In this document: piece by piece, positions 9,983 to 19,150 of the stretch
Layout of the letters: every line of letters begins with the position of its first letter
Position numbering within the stretch: position 1 is the stretch's first letter
Origin: Plakobranchus ocellatus
Taxonomy: Eukaryota > Mollusca > Gastropoda > Plakobranchidae
Direction: 5' to 3'
Length of the DNA: 21,549 nucleotides
NCBI GenBank assembly: GCA_019648995.1
Contig: BLXT01005549.1
Location: 746,527 to 768,075, forward strand
Notes under the pieces: generated by a model
Told to the model about the DNA's origin: nothing
What the model saw: only the letters and a program-made list of their open reading frames with translations
Database searches by the model: none
Position numbers and translations under genes: made by a program

Positions 9983-10372
9983 GCCTGAAATACCACCAAG
10001 ATTCCTTAAGATTATTTCACCATAATACTTTAAAAAGATCAGGAGACATTGCACATCCCTGCCTCACACCTCTTTTGATGGACTTGAAATCAGTATGTTC
10101 ACCTTCAATTCTTACAGATGCAGTCTGATCCCTAATTACNNNNNNNNNNNNNNNNNNNNNNNNNNNNNNNNNNNNNNNNNNNNNNNNNNNNNNNNNNNNN
10201 NNNNNNNNNNNNNNNGCCTGAAATACCACCAAGATTCCTTAAGATTATTTCACCATAATACATTAAAAAGATCAGGAGACATTACACATCCCTGCCTCAC
10301 ACCTCTTTTGATGGACTTGAAATCACTATGTTCACCTTCAATTCTTACAGATGCAGTCTGATCCCTAATTAC
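9983..10372. repeat. 157-bp near-identical direct repeats flanking a gap
   Basis: 9983-10139 and 10216-10372 match at all but about 3 of 157 positions and sit immediately either side of the N run. The same LINE segment occurs once in copy 1. This looks like an assembly duplication or two alleles placed in tandem rather than biology. Confidence 0.9.
10140..10215. other. Assembly gap (76 N)
   Basis: A run of undetermined bases. The repeated frames across it have no meaning. Confidence 1.
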
Positions 10373-10401
10373 TCTCAGATCTTTCCCATCGATGTCTGAT
10401 T

Positions 10402-11994
10402 AGGAGTACAACTCTGATAAAATTCATCGACCTTTTAATCTTCAATATCTGTATTTTTTAAAACCATTCTGTAGCACTGAAAAAATATGAAAAGAACGAT
10501 GATTTCATTGACACTCGTTCTTAATACATGCGTTATTTTTCTTTTTCAACATAGAAATTGTTTATTAATTAAAAAAAAACAACTAAACAGATTCTGAAGC
10601 ATTTATGATGAATTTGTTTTCAGAACTTCAATTTTGTCATTCAACGCTATTTTTACCATATCACACTTGACTTTATGCAATAATATAAAAAATTCAAAGA
10701 TTCAAAACGGAATAATAATTTACTTTTATGCTGTTTGCCAAATCCCCGGGACATAAACAAACATGATCATTTAGTTATTTTATGGAATAATCTCCAACCT
10801 TATAAAAGATATTAACACCCCCTTCTTACATGAGCTCTATACCGCTCAGTCCCCAAAAATTCCGCAAAACGTAACATCCTTATCTGGATGTAATCACAAA
10901 ACAAAAAAAAATAAAAAAAATAATTGATGAGAAATTAAAATCTTTGATTTTCCTGGAATGATAAAATTGTGAACGAACTATGATCCCTGGGACTATTTTC
11001 CTCTCCCACGTTAACATGCTTAATACACCTGTAACGGGGAGGTATTAAAAAAGACAGTAGGTTTATTACTTACCTTTAGTTTGCAGAACCAGCGAGTACT
11101 TTTCGCTAGATTGAAATGGAACTGTAGCAGTAAGCAGTAAGTTTTAACTAATCAAGTTTCCTAAAACTTGTTCGGCCTCTGAATGTCACGCTCTTGGTTC
11201 TCTCCGACAGGCCTCAAGCAGCTCGTTATCGACGACAAAAAAAAATTAATGATCTACAAATAGATTAGATTTCAGAAAATTATTTGCTTTAATAATGAGA
11301 ATGAAATCTGTATGAAAAAAAAAATGAAATACACAACTTTACTTTAAAGTATGAGCCTAGAGGCCAAGAATGCGGATTTGAGAAAAGAATCTCAATTGTT
11401 TCCATATTACAGATTCTTTTTCTTTTTTGTTGTCACATATTTTGATATCTCTCGTCGTAGATATTATTCTGTGATGCTGAATTACAATACTTTTTTTAGT
11501 TGTATGTTTCAACTATTCCTTTTACAGTTAACACTCTTTGTTCCTTTTCTCCATGGACCATGGTTTGTTAACAGTTTCTTTTTTGTGAATGTAAGAGAAA
11601 AAAAAAACGACGTTGGAAAACCGTTTCGGAAAAGTACACGCATCCGGGATTCCAAGTACTTGGTTTGTTCCGTTAACCTAAAAATAAAAGGAAAAACGGA
11701 ACTCATCGCTTTCGCCTATTGCGCCGAGTTGACAGCAACATGATGAGAAATCTTTGTTTGAAGCAATTTTAATGAACATAATTAATAATCAGAGAAAGTA
11801 AGGTATATTTTCTTAGAGTTTTTCATTCTCATTATTTAGCTCACATACATTTTCTGGGTTACTGAACTTACTTTAAAGCGATAACTTTGAAGCGTGTGAT
11901 CGATGCAAAAAGTAATTTGATGCTTTTTTTTTTTGTATTTTGACAAAGCTCTTAAAGAATAAGATTAGTATCTTTCCATTTAAGAAATGTGCCT
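10402..11994. other. Intergenic, nothing recognised
   Basis: AT-rich with A-runs. The longest open frame is 130 codons on the plus strand (11351-11743), rich in Phe and Lys with no recognisable domain. It is not supported as a gene. Confidence 0.45.
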
Positions 11995-12310
11995 TAGTTT
12001 TAAACATGACTGGGATTGAATGTTTATAACAATAATGAGTAAAATAGTAAAGTCTAACACGAAAATATGATAAATAGTTTTAAACATGACTGGGATTGAA
12101 TGTTTATAACAATAATAGGTAAAATAGTAAAGTCTAACACGAAAATATGATAGTTTTAAACATGACTGGGATTGAATGTTTATAACAATAATGGGTAAAA
12201 TACTAAAGTCTAACACGAAAATATGATAAATAGTTTTAAACATGACTGGGATTGAATGTTTATAACAATAATGAGTAAAATAGTAAAGTCTAATACGAAA
12301 ATATGATAAT
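11995..12310. repeat. 80-bp minisatellite, four units
   Basis: Units start at 11995, 12075, 12151 and 12231, with lengths 80, 76, 80 and 80. The second unit lacks 4 bases at its end. Units differ at only a few sites. The core includes CATGACTGGGATTGAATG followed by TTTATAACAATAAT. A 156-codon minus-strand open frame crosses the array only because two frames of the unit lack stops. Confidence 0.95.
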
Positions 12311-12635
12311 TTAAAAATTAAGATTAAGATGAAAAATCTATATGAAAACACAAAAAAAAGCACCTGCTTACTTAATGCGTCACTGTACAAATTCACTGCC
12401 TTACATTTAAAGTAAATAGCTAGTAACCCCAGGAAAGGTACATAAAACAATTAAAAAGTAAAACGTCCGAGTGCGCAATCTATTTTTTTTCACTAGAAGA
12501 TCTGAATTAGTTTGTTGTTCTTTAATATTTTAAATTTATATCTTCATCTATAATTTTTTAAATCTATCCAACAATTATGGGCCTACATCTAAATCCATTT
12601 TATATAGAACGTACTTTATAGTCTTACATCTCATT

Positions 12636-12900
12636 TTGAGAAATCCTCAATCAAAACCATAGAACGGAAGCAATTACAATTTCTAAAACACATTTGTCGA
12701 TCCAAGGTTTAAAACATCTAACAATCAATGGAAGGACTGAAAGCGAACGCAATAGAAGTGACAAAATAACTTTTATTGAAAATCTTAACTATACTGCAAT
12801 AGGGAATGATTGCAACAACAGCCTTATAAAATTAAGTGATAACAGTGAGTGGAGGACCGTGATCGCCAATGACTGTTCCAGAGAGGGCACTTACAGAAGT
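12636..12900 (+). mobile_element. LINE 3' fragment, copy 3 (opposite strand)
   Basis: The plus strand encodes a diverged version of the 3' terminal domain seen in the two minus-strand LINE copies. Segments are SIKTIERKQLQFLKHIC, LKHLTINGRTE, KITFIENLNYTAIG, CNNSLIKLSDN and EWRTVIANDCSREGT. Copies 1 and 2 have matching segments such as KTIRQ(R/K)Q, FLGHIC, NNNFIRL and RNMI(T/A)(N/H)V. It retains the roughly 21-residue piece that copy 2 has lost. There is at least one frame break near position 12708. It is a related but older or different subfamily. Confidence 0.75.
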
Positions 12901-13276
12901 AGACTCAATCTCTGATTTTAGCTAACTCACACTCACAAATTTCTCTTGAAAACAAAAATTATTCATCAAACTTTTCATTCTTTTTTACTTTCTGGAACAG
13001 CACTGTTATCACTTTCTGTATGGAGTTAATACCATAAATTAGACTCACGTGAGTGATGTCTTAAATTCTTTGCACTGTAAAATCTAGGAATTGTAGAGAA
13101 ATTTGGTGGCTTTTAGCCAACGTAAAGCCATAGGGACGACATTAAAATGTCATTGGATTTGTGGTCTATTTTTATTTGCGCGCCACAAAAATTTATATAG
13201 GCGTTACAGCTTCATCCTTGCCTTTTATCATAAGAAAAAGAAGCATTGGCTTTAATTGCCTCATTAATCTTGGGCT
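12901..13276. other. Intergenic, nothing recognised
   Basis: AT-rich DNA between the plus-strand LINE fragment and the duplication at 13277. No gene or repeat unit is visible. Confidence 0.5.
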
Positions 13277-13735
13277 CTGGACATTGAAGTTATTGTAATC
13301 TTTATTCTTGCGCGAAAAAATAGAAGAATCATGAGTAGTGTTACAATGCTTTGGCATGGCCTTTTTTGTGAGCAGCTCCACGGTTTAACTGAAGTTGTTA
13401 TTTAATATCTTCGCCTGTATCATAGTCATTATTTTCAACAAACCGATGCCAAAAAATTATCGATAAAAATAAATATATGCGTTTTTATTATTTTTTATCA
13501 GTATTATTATTATTATTCTCCAACAGTACTGGACATTAAAGTTATTGTAATCTTTATTCGTGCGCGAGAAAAATAGAATCATGATTAGTGTTACAATGCT
13601 TTGGCATGGCCTTATTTGAGTTAAGCTCCATGGTTTAATTGAAGTTGTTCTTTAATATCTTCGCCTGTATCATAGTCATTTTTTTCAACAAACCGATGCC
13701 AACAAATTATCGGTTGAAATGAATATATGCGTTTA
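13277..13735. repeat. Direct duplication of a ~207-bp segment
   Basis: 13277-13486 and 13529-13735 align along their whole length at roughly 90% identity by eye, separated by about 42 bp that includes a (TTA)n run. Both contain GTGTTACAATGCTTTGGCAT and CTTCGCCTGTATCATAGTCA. Neither copy has a convincing ORF; short minus-strand frames differ between copies. Confidence 0.9.
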
Positions 13736-13817
13736 CTCTCTAACTCTCTAACGTTCAGGTAGTTTGTTGCTGTTGATAAATAATCTTCATACTGTACATT
13801 ACCTCGCTGTCTACCTT

Positions 13818-13950
13818 CTTCACTCGGTTTCACCTCTCTCCCTCTCTCTCCTTAATATTCTAATCTCTAGACTGCCCCTCTTTTTCACTTCTGACCCCAG
13901 CCCGGTCTCATTATCCACTTACGTCGATGATGCCTTTCTCTCTTGGCTCC
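13818..13950 (+). pseudogene. Possible reverse transcriptase remnant (YVDD)
   Basis: A plus-strand open frame reads SVSPLSLSLLNILISRLPL, then FTSDPSP and STYVDDAFLSW. The spacing resembles the RT motif B to motif C stretch of CR1/Jockey-like LINEs (a SVLSP-type motif, a short gap, then an F/YxDD box). The first part is CT-rich, so chance similarity is possible. It ends at a 2-N gap (13951-13952) and similarity does not resume after it. Confidence 0.3.
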
Positions 13951-13952
13951 NN
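13951..13952. other. Assembly gap (2 N)
   Basis: Two undetermined bases that interrupt the possible RT remnant. Confidence 1.
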
Positions 13953-14240
13953 CCACCTCTTTTTTTTCTTCAGAGATTGCGTTTCCTTCCTTTTGAGAAA
14001 AATTACATCGCTTACATGTCTCCTTATATGTGTTAAAGCCATAGATATAGTGCCTCCAAAAACTTTTTTATGTCTTGAAATAGGAAATTGAAGAATGTCA
14101 AGAACATAATGCTTTATTTGTTGTCTGAAAACATGAAATTATAAGAATACTCACAACATGTTTATATAAAGAAAACACCAACACAATGCGCTACAACAAA
14201 TTTATTATAATCATCGAGTTCGTTTGATTTTTTTAAACCT
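13953..14240. other. Intergenic, nothing recognised
   Basis: AT-rich DNA between the small gap and the DIRS element. No gene is visible. Confidence 0.5.
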
Positions 14241-14468
14241 AACTGATGGTCAACAATCGTAGGTGCAGCTTCACCTTAGTTTTGCTGAGTTAAGTAAGTG
14301 TGAGGGAATTGAAACGAGATCATCATGCATTCTTGCACCCGTCAATTTGAACGTGAAAATGGTCACTCTTTAAACGAGACTTGGGTGAGTAGGGAATTAA
14401 GGGAGTACCTCAATTAACTCAGCAAAACTACGGTCAAAGCTGCACCTACGATTGTTTAACCATCAGTT
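14241..14468. repeat. DIRS 3' palindrome (ITR / internal complementary region)
   Basis: Arms 14241-14293 and 14414-14468 are reverse complements with only a few mismatches around a loop of about 120 bp. The exact core is ACAATCGTAGGTGCAGCTT. Its place directly after the recombinase stop codon fits the DIRS right terminus plus internal complementary region. Confidence 0.85.
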
Positions 14469-14561
14469 TTACCTTGCTGATTTTCGTATTCGGGAAAGAA
14501 AAGAGATTTTGAAACGTGACCATTTTCCCTACCCAGTCTTCACAAAATGTTACGTTTTACA

Positions 14562-15253
14562 TTAATGTTTTAGCTCCAAGGCTTTTGATAACTCATCAGT
14601 GTTAACAGCCACTGATTTGTTATAATGTCTCCTGAAGGTAGACCTTTGTCTCTACCAATTGCAGCAAGAATTGTAGAGCAAGGAACATTTTCTCTCTCTC
14701 TCAGCATTTACAGTCGCACTACGAGCAGATATCGGCTTGAATCATTGAACATCTATTCCTGACTGCTGCATTATGCTTCTCATCCATCTACTCAAAGTAT
14801 TTGTCGATACCCACCTTATGGCTTGGTGAAACTTAAGAGAAGTTTAGACAAATTATCACGAACTTGTGATCTTCGATGTATATACGTTTCCCCAAACCCA
14901 ACTTTTTGTTTCAAAACGTGAAATAATGATTTCAGGCTCATGTCGTCTTGTCTTGAAAGTTTTTGTAAGCTCAGATAGTAATTTGAACTTCTTATTATTT
15001 TTGTAAAATACATTCACAGAGTATTTTCTCTTCTTCCTCAGAGCAGCATGAGCAAAACTGAAGTTTTCATAGTGAGCTGCTTCAGATCCAACTGGTTCGG
15101 CGGATCCCAGCTCTCAAGAAATTCAAGAACGATGCCTGGATTCCAAATTGTTAGATGTCTTGGAACCGAGGATCTCAGATTAAAAATCCCCTTTATAAAC
15201 CTATTTAGAACTTTCTGATATGAACTGTCCTGAGCATCAAGGTTAAAATGCAA
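14562..15253 (-). pseudogene. DIRS tyrosine recombinase, broken
   Basis: The N-terminal part reads RFIKGIFNLRSSVPRHLTIW, then IVLEFLESWDPPNQL and LTMKTSVLLML (15038-15253), typical of DIRS recombinases. The middle is scrambled by frameshifts but retains QVRDNLSKLLLSFTKP (about 14820-14870). The C-terminal part gives NTLSRWMRSIMQQSGIDV, KPISARSAT, ILAAIG, and RRHYNKSVAVNTDELSKAL before a TAA at 14562-14564. The catalytic Arg (codon 14721-14723) and nucleophilic Tyr (14622-14624) remain. The His of the family HxxR motif has become Ile, and frameshifts break the ORF. The enzyme would have joined circular cDNA into the target without target-site duplication. Confidence 0.85.
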
Positions 15254-15599
15254 TTTATACTACTGCATCCCAAGTTCCTTTTAAATAGACTTGTGAGAAA
15301 TTCCACTACTTCCCCAGCAGATGGTTTACATGACTAATCTTCCTTGTATCACACAATCCAATGCATTGCTTTGAATATGTTTCATACTGCTTTGTTGCCC
15401 CTTTTCTCGATGAGGCCATAATAATTGTTGCTACTTCTTAAGAAAGGTTAGTTTTTTGAGCGAATTCCTAATAATTTGCATGCCACATCGCAGTTTTTGA
15501 CGAAGAGATTGAATTCTTGAATTTTGAAACGGATGTATTAACATATGCTTTTTTCTGAGGCAACAGGACAGGACTCTCTACTAATGATGTGTCGAGCTT

Positions 15600-17300
15600 T
15601 GGAAATCAGTTCTGTGTTTTCCAGAACGGTAGGATGGCACAATCTTTTGCCTTTTCCAATTCTATCTTCTGCAGGACCCTCGGAATGATGCTGAAAGAAG
15701 GAAAACAATAATTATAGTATTTCATCCAATTCAAATGAAATGCATCAATAAACATTATGCTGGGATCTGGTTTCCAAGATACATATGGAATCATCTGAAA
15801 GTTTACTCTTATGGCAAAAGTGTTTACAGCGAATGGATCAAATTTCTCTTCTATTTTTTTCTACACATTTGTGTTAAGCTACCATTATAGTTAATCTTAA
15901 TGTTTTCTTGACAACTGATCAGCTACAAATTTTGAGTCCTTGGTATGTAAGAAGCAGAGATAAATATTTCTCTCTCAACATAACATTTCCAGATCTCTCT
16001 TACAACATTATATATTTGCATTCTACAGCTTCCCTTTTTATTGTATGCTTTTTTTTTTACTGTAACAGAGGTATAGGAAAACAAATGTACATGTATCCCT
16101 GTTGCATTTTTGCAAAAGCTCTCAATTCTGTTTTACTGCCAGAAGTTTCAACACATTTATGTGCACTTTCCTTTCCTCTTCAGTCCATTGCTTCTCTATC
16201 CGCTATATGAAATTCCATAGCCTGATAAACTTGCATGCGCAAATATCCGTGTTGTAACACCTGTTTTGTTATTCGGCTTTGGGTAAGATCCAACATTAAT
16301 GATCCACCATTTTATGTCTTCCATCATTTCATGCGGGAGTTTGATTTTTTGTTCATATCATTCCCTGAATCTTTTTAGGCTGGTGTTTCATAAAATTTCA
16401 AGCTTTTTGATAAAATAGAGGAGCACACATGTTTCCAGACCCCAAGAGCAACTACATGTTCGATCAAGTCTGAAAACTGACGAATAGACAAATCCTTGAG
16501 CTTCACAGTGTCTCTACACATTTTTTTTATCTTTTCTCTTTTCTCTTTAGTCGTACAAACCACTAATTTTTCTGGATCGAAAATGAAACCCAAAAACTCG
16601 ATCTTCTTTCTTGGGACAAAGACTGATTTTACAATGTTTATTGTAAAACCTAGGCAAGTGTCAGTTACATTTTGTAAACACTCTTCATATGTACTTCCTT
16701 ACAAGTCGATATCATCAATGAACCCCGAGTTTATAAAACCTTTGGTTCGCAACCAGCTAAGTGGAACTTTGAGTATATTAGAAAGTAGTGGCGGAAGGGT
16801 ATCAAATTGATACAATTTCTTTGCAAAGAAAAATAACAAAAATATTTCCACTTGTCTTCCTGGATTGGAATGCTATATTAAGCATCTTTAATATCCAGCT
16901 TAGCGAAAAAGCAGTTTTGATTTATAAGCTTTACTATTGAAATCAGCGTGTCTATTTCGAATGTTGCCACTTTATTAGTTTAATGAAATTTTAAAGGTTT
17001 AAAATTATCCTCTTGAAGCCATCTCGCTTAGGCCTTAAAATATATTAGAAACTACAAAAACTTGTTTGCATTCTATTGATACCTCTTGGATAATCTCCCT
17101 AATTAGACATTTTTGAATTTCCTATGTAATTTCCACTTTTTCTTCACAGTAAACTATTTTTTTCTTTGGGTTCAGGAGAGGATCTATTCCATATTCTTCT
17201 TTTTTCCCCAGCTTAAAGTGGAAACACATATACTTTTTAGCATGTCCAGAATGCATCTACCAGGTATTAATTTTCTTTACTATCCAAATAATTTTTTACA
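15600..17300 (-). pseudogene. DIRS reverse transcriptase / RNase H, broken
   Basis: In minus-strand order: AKLDIKDA, then a stop in the Tyr position, then YSIPIQEDKWKYF (about 16840-16910), which is RT motif A with its catalytic Asp; GFIDDIDL (about 16702-16725), the motif C double Asp; LGFIFDPEKLVVCTTKEK and LSIRQFSDLIEHVVALG (16375-16600), the DIRS thumb and connection region; and YVSWKPDP, IDAFHLNW and RVLQKIELEKA (15606-15794), the RNase H end that leads into the recombinase in DIRS elements. Stops and frame changes are spread throughout. Plus-strand frames in this interval are shadows. Confidence 0.85.
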
Positions 17301-17369
17301 GTTCCAGCTTTAAAATTTCACATCAAATTTTTAAAATTAGGCCTGAAAATCCCCACCTCTTGAATTATT

Positions 17370-18580
17370 GATTTTGATTGTTCCCCGACCTCTGCTTCTG
17401 TGGAAATCTCTGCTTCTCGTACTGGGGATACTTGAGCGCAAACCTGGGTTGTCTACAGTTTTGCACCCCAAACTTACTTTTGGGTAGTTTGAATATGAGC
17501 GACTCCTGTTGGATTTACATGTTGAACCCAGTCCATTTTTGTCTTGATTTTAATGAGCCAGTTTTGCTTCTGCAGCTTCTTATATTCTTTGATGAATGTT
17601 GTCTCCAAACAGCAATGTGGTGATTCATATTCATACTTTGATAATCTTGAGCAGATCGATCTGTCTTATTTTGCAAATGCTGGCTTCATACCTTCACGTC
17701 AAAATTTTGAAATATCGGAAAAGCATGATGTTGACATCCTTATCACATCTGTGATTGTATTCTCACATTGCTAAAGGTCCACATGTGATTTTGACTTTCT
17801 GGCTGTTCTAAATAACTCAAAGAGCTGCCTACTTCGTAAGTCTCTCATCGATTTCTGGTCCAGCTTTGCCACTAGTATTATATAACTTTTCGAACTTCTT
17901 TATGCATTCATCATCATCTGATTCCTCTTCTGCTGAATTAAGATCAAAGGGATCACATTGTTGTTTGAATGCCAGTCCTCTGCTCAATTTCATTTTGTTT
18001 TGAGGACAAAGTTTCTCTGTTTGGATAATAAGATCTTTTTGTTTTCTCTTTGGTTTTCTCCTTATTGACAGATTTAGATCTTGACCTAGATCCCAGATTT
18101 TCTAGATCCGGATTTTGATCTTGATCTTTGCGGACTTTCTTGCTGAGATTTTATTACTTCGTTCATAGCTTGCCGAGGCTCACGGATTTCCTCTCTCAAA
18201 TGTGAATTATATTTCTTCTGATATCTCGATTTCGATCTTGATCTGAATCTACCTCTCGTACGAGATCTTGACCGAGATTGGGACCTCGGCATAACAACAT
18301 TATCATTTCCTCTAGATTCATATCTAGATCTATTTGATTCTCTTGGATCAGCCGGCCTATTCTTAGTAGTAGAATGTAAATCTAGACCTAGACCTTCTTC
18401 AGTGCTATGAATAAAAACAATTTGAACGCTCTCGTCTATCTCAAATTCCTCGTGAACTTGGAGTATTTTCCCCCACTAGAATTGTGCATAGTATTCTTGT
18501 CTGTGAATCACCACAGTAAACATCGTGTGTTAGGGTTGATGATCTGACCCTATCTGACCTATGATTTAATTTTTCCATTT
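17370..18580 (-). pseudogene. DIRS Gag-like Arg/Ser-rich ORF, broken
   Basis: From a possible ATG at about 18578 (MEKLNHRSDRVRSS) the minus strand reads, across frame changes, EEFEIDESVQIVFI, then a strongly basic Arg-Ser stretch (PRSQSRSRSRTRGRFRSRSK, 18220-18295). Acidic and neutral segments follow (FDLNSAEEESDDDECIKKFE, about 17880-17960), and a tail including KFGVQNCRQPRFALKYPQY (about 17400-17480). Position upstream of the RT and the RS-rich composition fit a DIRS Gag, which packages element RNA. Similarity is by layout and composition rather than a sharp motif. Confidence 0.6.
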
Positions 18581-18782
18581 TGTAAATGTCCGACAATGAC
18601 AACAAGCCTAGCCAAAGCTAGGAATTTTTCTATCACCTTCGACACGGGTCCGCAGTGTAGATTCTAGATAATTATAGATCTCTCAAAATCCTAAGCCTAG
18701 GGCTAGATCTATTTTTACCATGGAATATGACTCGCGGTTCCACGAAACCGGAGCTCGGTTTCCTATGGCTTCTCAGAAGAAA

Positions 18783-18964
18783 TTCATCGATCCATGGTTA
18801 TGACCGACAGCCCCAGCGGACCGTCACTCGTAAACCTATGTCTATAACACCAGCAGAGTCAGTCAGAAAAGATTTATCGATCCATGGCTATGACCAACAG
18901 CCTCAGTAGACTGTGGCTGGTAAACCTATCGATAAAAAAAACAAGAGCCAGTCAAATTAAAAGA
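18783..18964. repeat. Two-copy ~90-bp tandem repeat
   Basis: Units at about 18783-18872 and 18873-18964 share ATCGATCCATGG, TATGACC, CAACAGCC-like and GTAAACCTAT blocks in the same order. On the plus strand both read SIHGYD(R/Q)QPQ 30 residues apart. It lies in the 5' leader of the DIRS element. Confidence 0.8.
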
Positions 18965-19077
18965 TCTACTATTGGAAGTTCCTTCTGACCGAAATTTAGT
19001 GCAAGATCTTCTCTGAAATGTCACACAAACGAAATAATCCATATAGGCAAAAATGAAACACGTTGTTTTCACAAGTG

Positions 19078-19090
19078 CAAGATGGCGGCG
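19078..19090 (-). promoter_or_regulatory. YY1-type site in DIRS 5' end
   Basis: The minus strand reads CGCCGCCATCTTG, the classic YY1 consensus, in the presumed 5' leader of the DIRS element and oriented with it. YY1 sites position transcription starts in mammalian LINE-1. A similar role here is inferred. Confidence 0.45.
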
Positions 19091-19091
19091 A

Positions 19092-19144
19092 TGACAGGTG
19101 CTGCAAGAATGCGTGACTATCTCTTTTTTTCCGGAATCGAAAAT
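19092..19144. repeat. DIRS 5' inverted terminal repeat remnant
   Basis: The reverse complement of 19092-19123 matches 14316-14344 over blocks GAGAT, TCA, GCATTCTTGCA and GTCA with one short gap. The reverse complement of 19119-19144 matches 14480-14507 (ATTTTCG, GGAAA, AAAAGAGAT). Both relations are inverted, as expected between the left terminus and the 3' ITR and internal complementary region. Confidence 0.6.
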
Positions 19145-19150
19145 TAACGA

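Larger units (their letters stand above)
9239..10401 (-). mobile_element. LINE copy 2, 3' fragment with gap
   Basis: Closely similar to the 3' half of the copy at 1160-3550, in the same orientation. It encodes remnants of the RT palm (LKYSDDTVLIA, where copy 1 has YADD), then VQFLGHIC and KGLEYLAITGKIEGK near the C terminus. Homology ends at about 10401, so it is strongly 5'-truncated. Relative to copy 1 it lacks 63 bp. A run of 76 Ns at 10140-10215 interrupts it. Stops and frame changes show it is dead. Confidence 0.9.
14241..19150 (-). mobile_element. DIRS-like tyrosine-recombinase retrotransposon (degraded)
   Basis: A roughly 4.9-kb element read on the minus strand in the order Gag-like Arg/Ser-rich region, reverse transcriptase/RNase H, tyrosine recombinase, then a palindromic 3' terminus. 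This order, the recombinase in place of an integrase, and inverted rather than direct terminal similarity are characteristic of DIRS elements. The 3' boundary near 14241 is set by the outer end of the palindrome. The 5' boundary near 19150 is approximate, taken from similarity to the 3' end in inverted orientation. All ORFs carry many stops and frameshifts, so the copy is not mobile by itself. Confidence 0.85.

Noticed and set aside
10017..10361. ORFs crossing the N run
   Set aside because: Their middle is undetermined sequence; the flanks belong to the LINE fragment.
11351..11743. 130-codon plus-strand ORF
   Set aside because: Phe-rich and AT-driven, no domain, no splice or promoter context, and overlapped by an equally poor frame on the other strand.
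11980..12450. 156-codon minus-strand ORF
   Set aside because: Open only because the 80-bp tandem unit lacks stops in the frames used; unit length is not a multiple of three, so the repeats are read in different frames.
17378..17774. Plus-strand ORFs of 81 and 76 codons
   Set aside because: Antisense to the DIRS Gag-like region.
19081..19147. Short plus-strand ORF starting ATGGCGGCGATG
   Set aside because: Only about 21 codons, and its region matches the DIRS terminus in inverted orientation; the YY1-like context is more simply an element feature.
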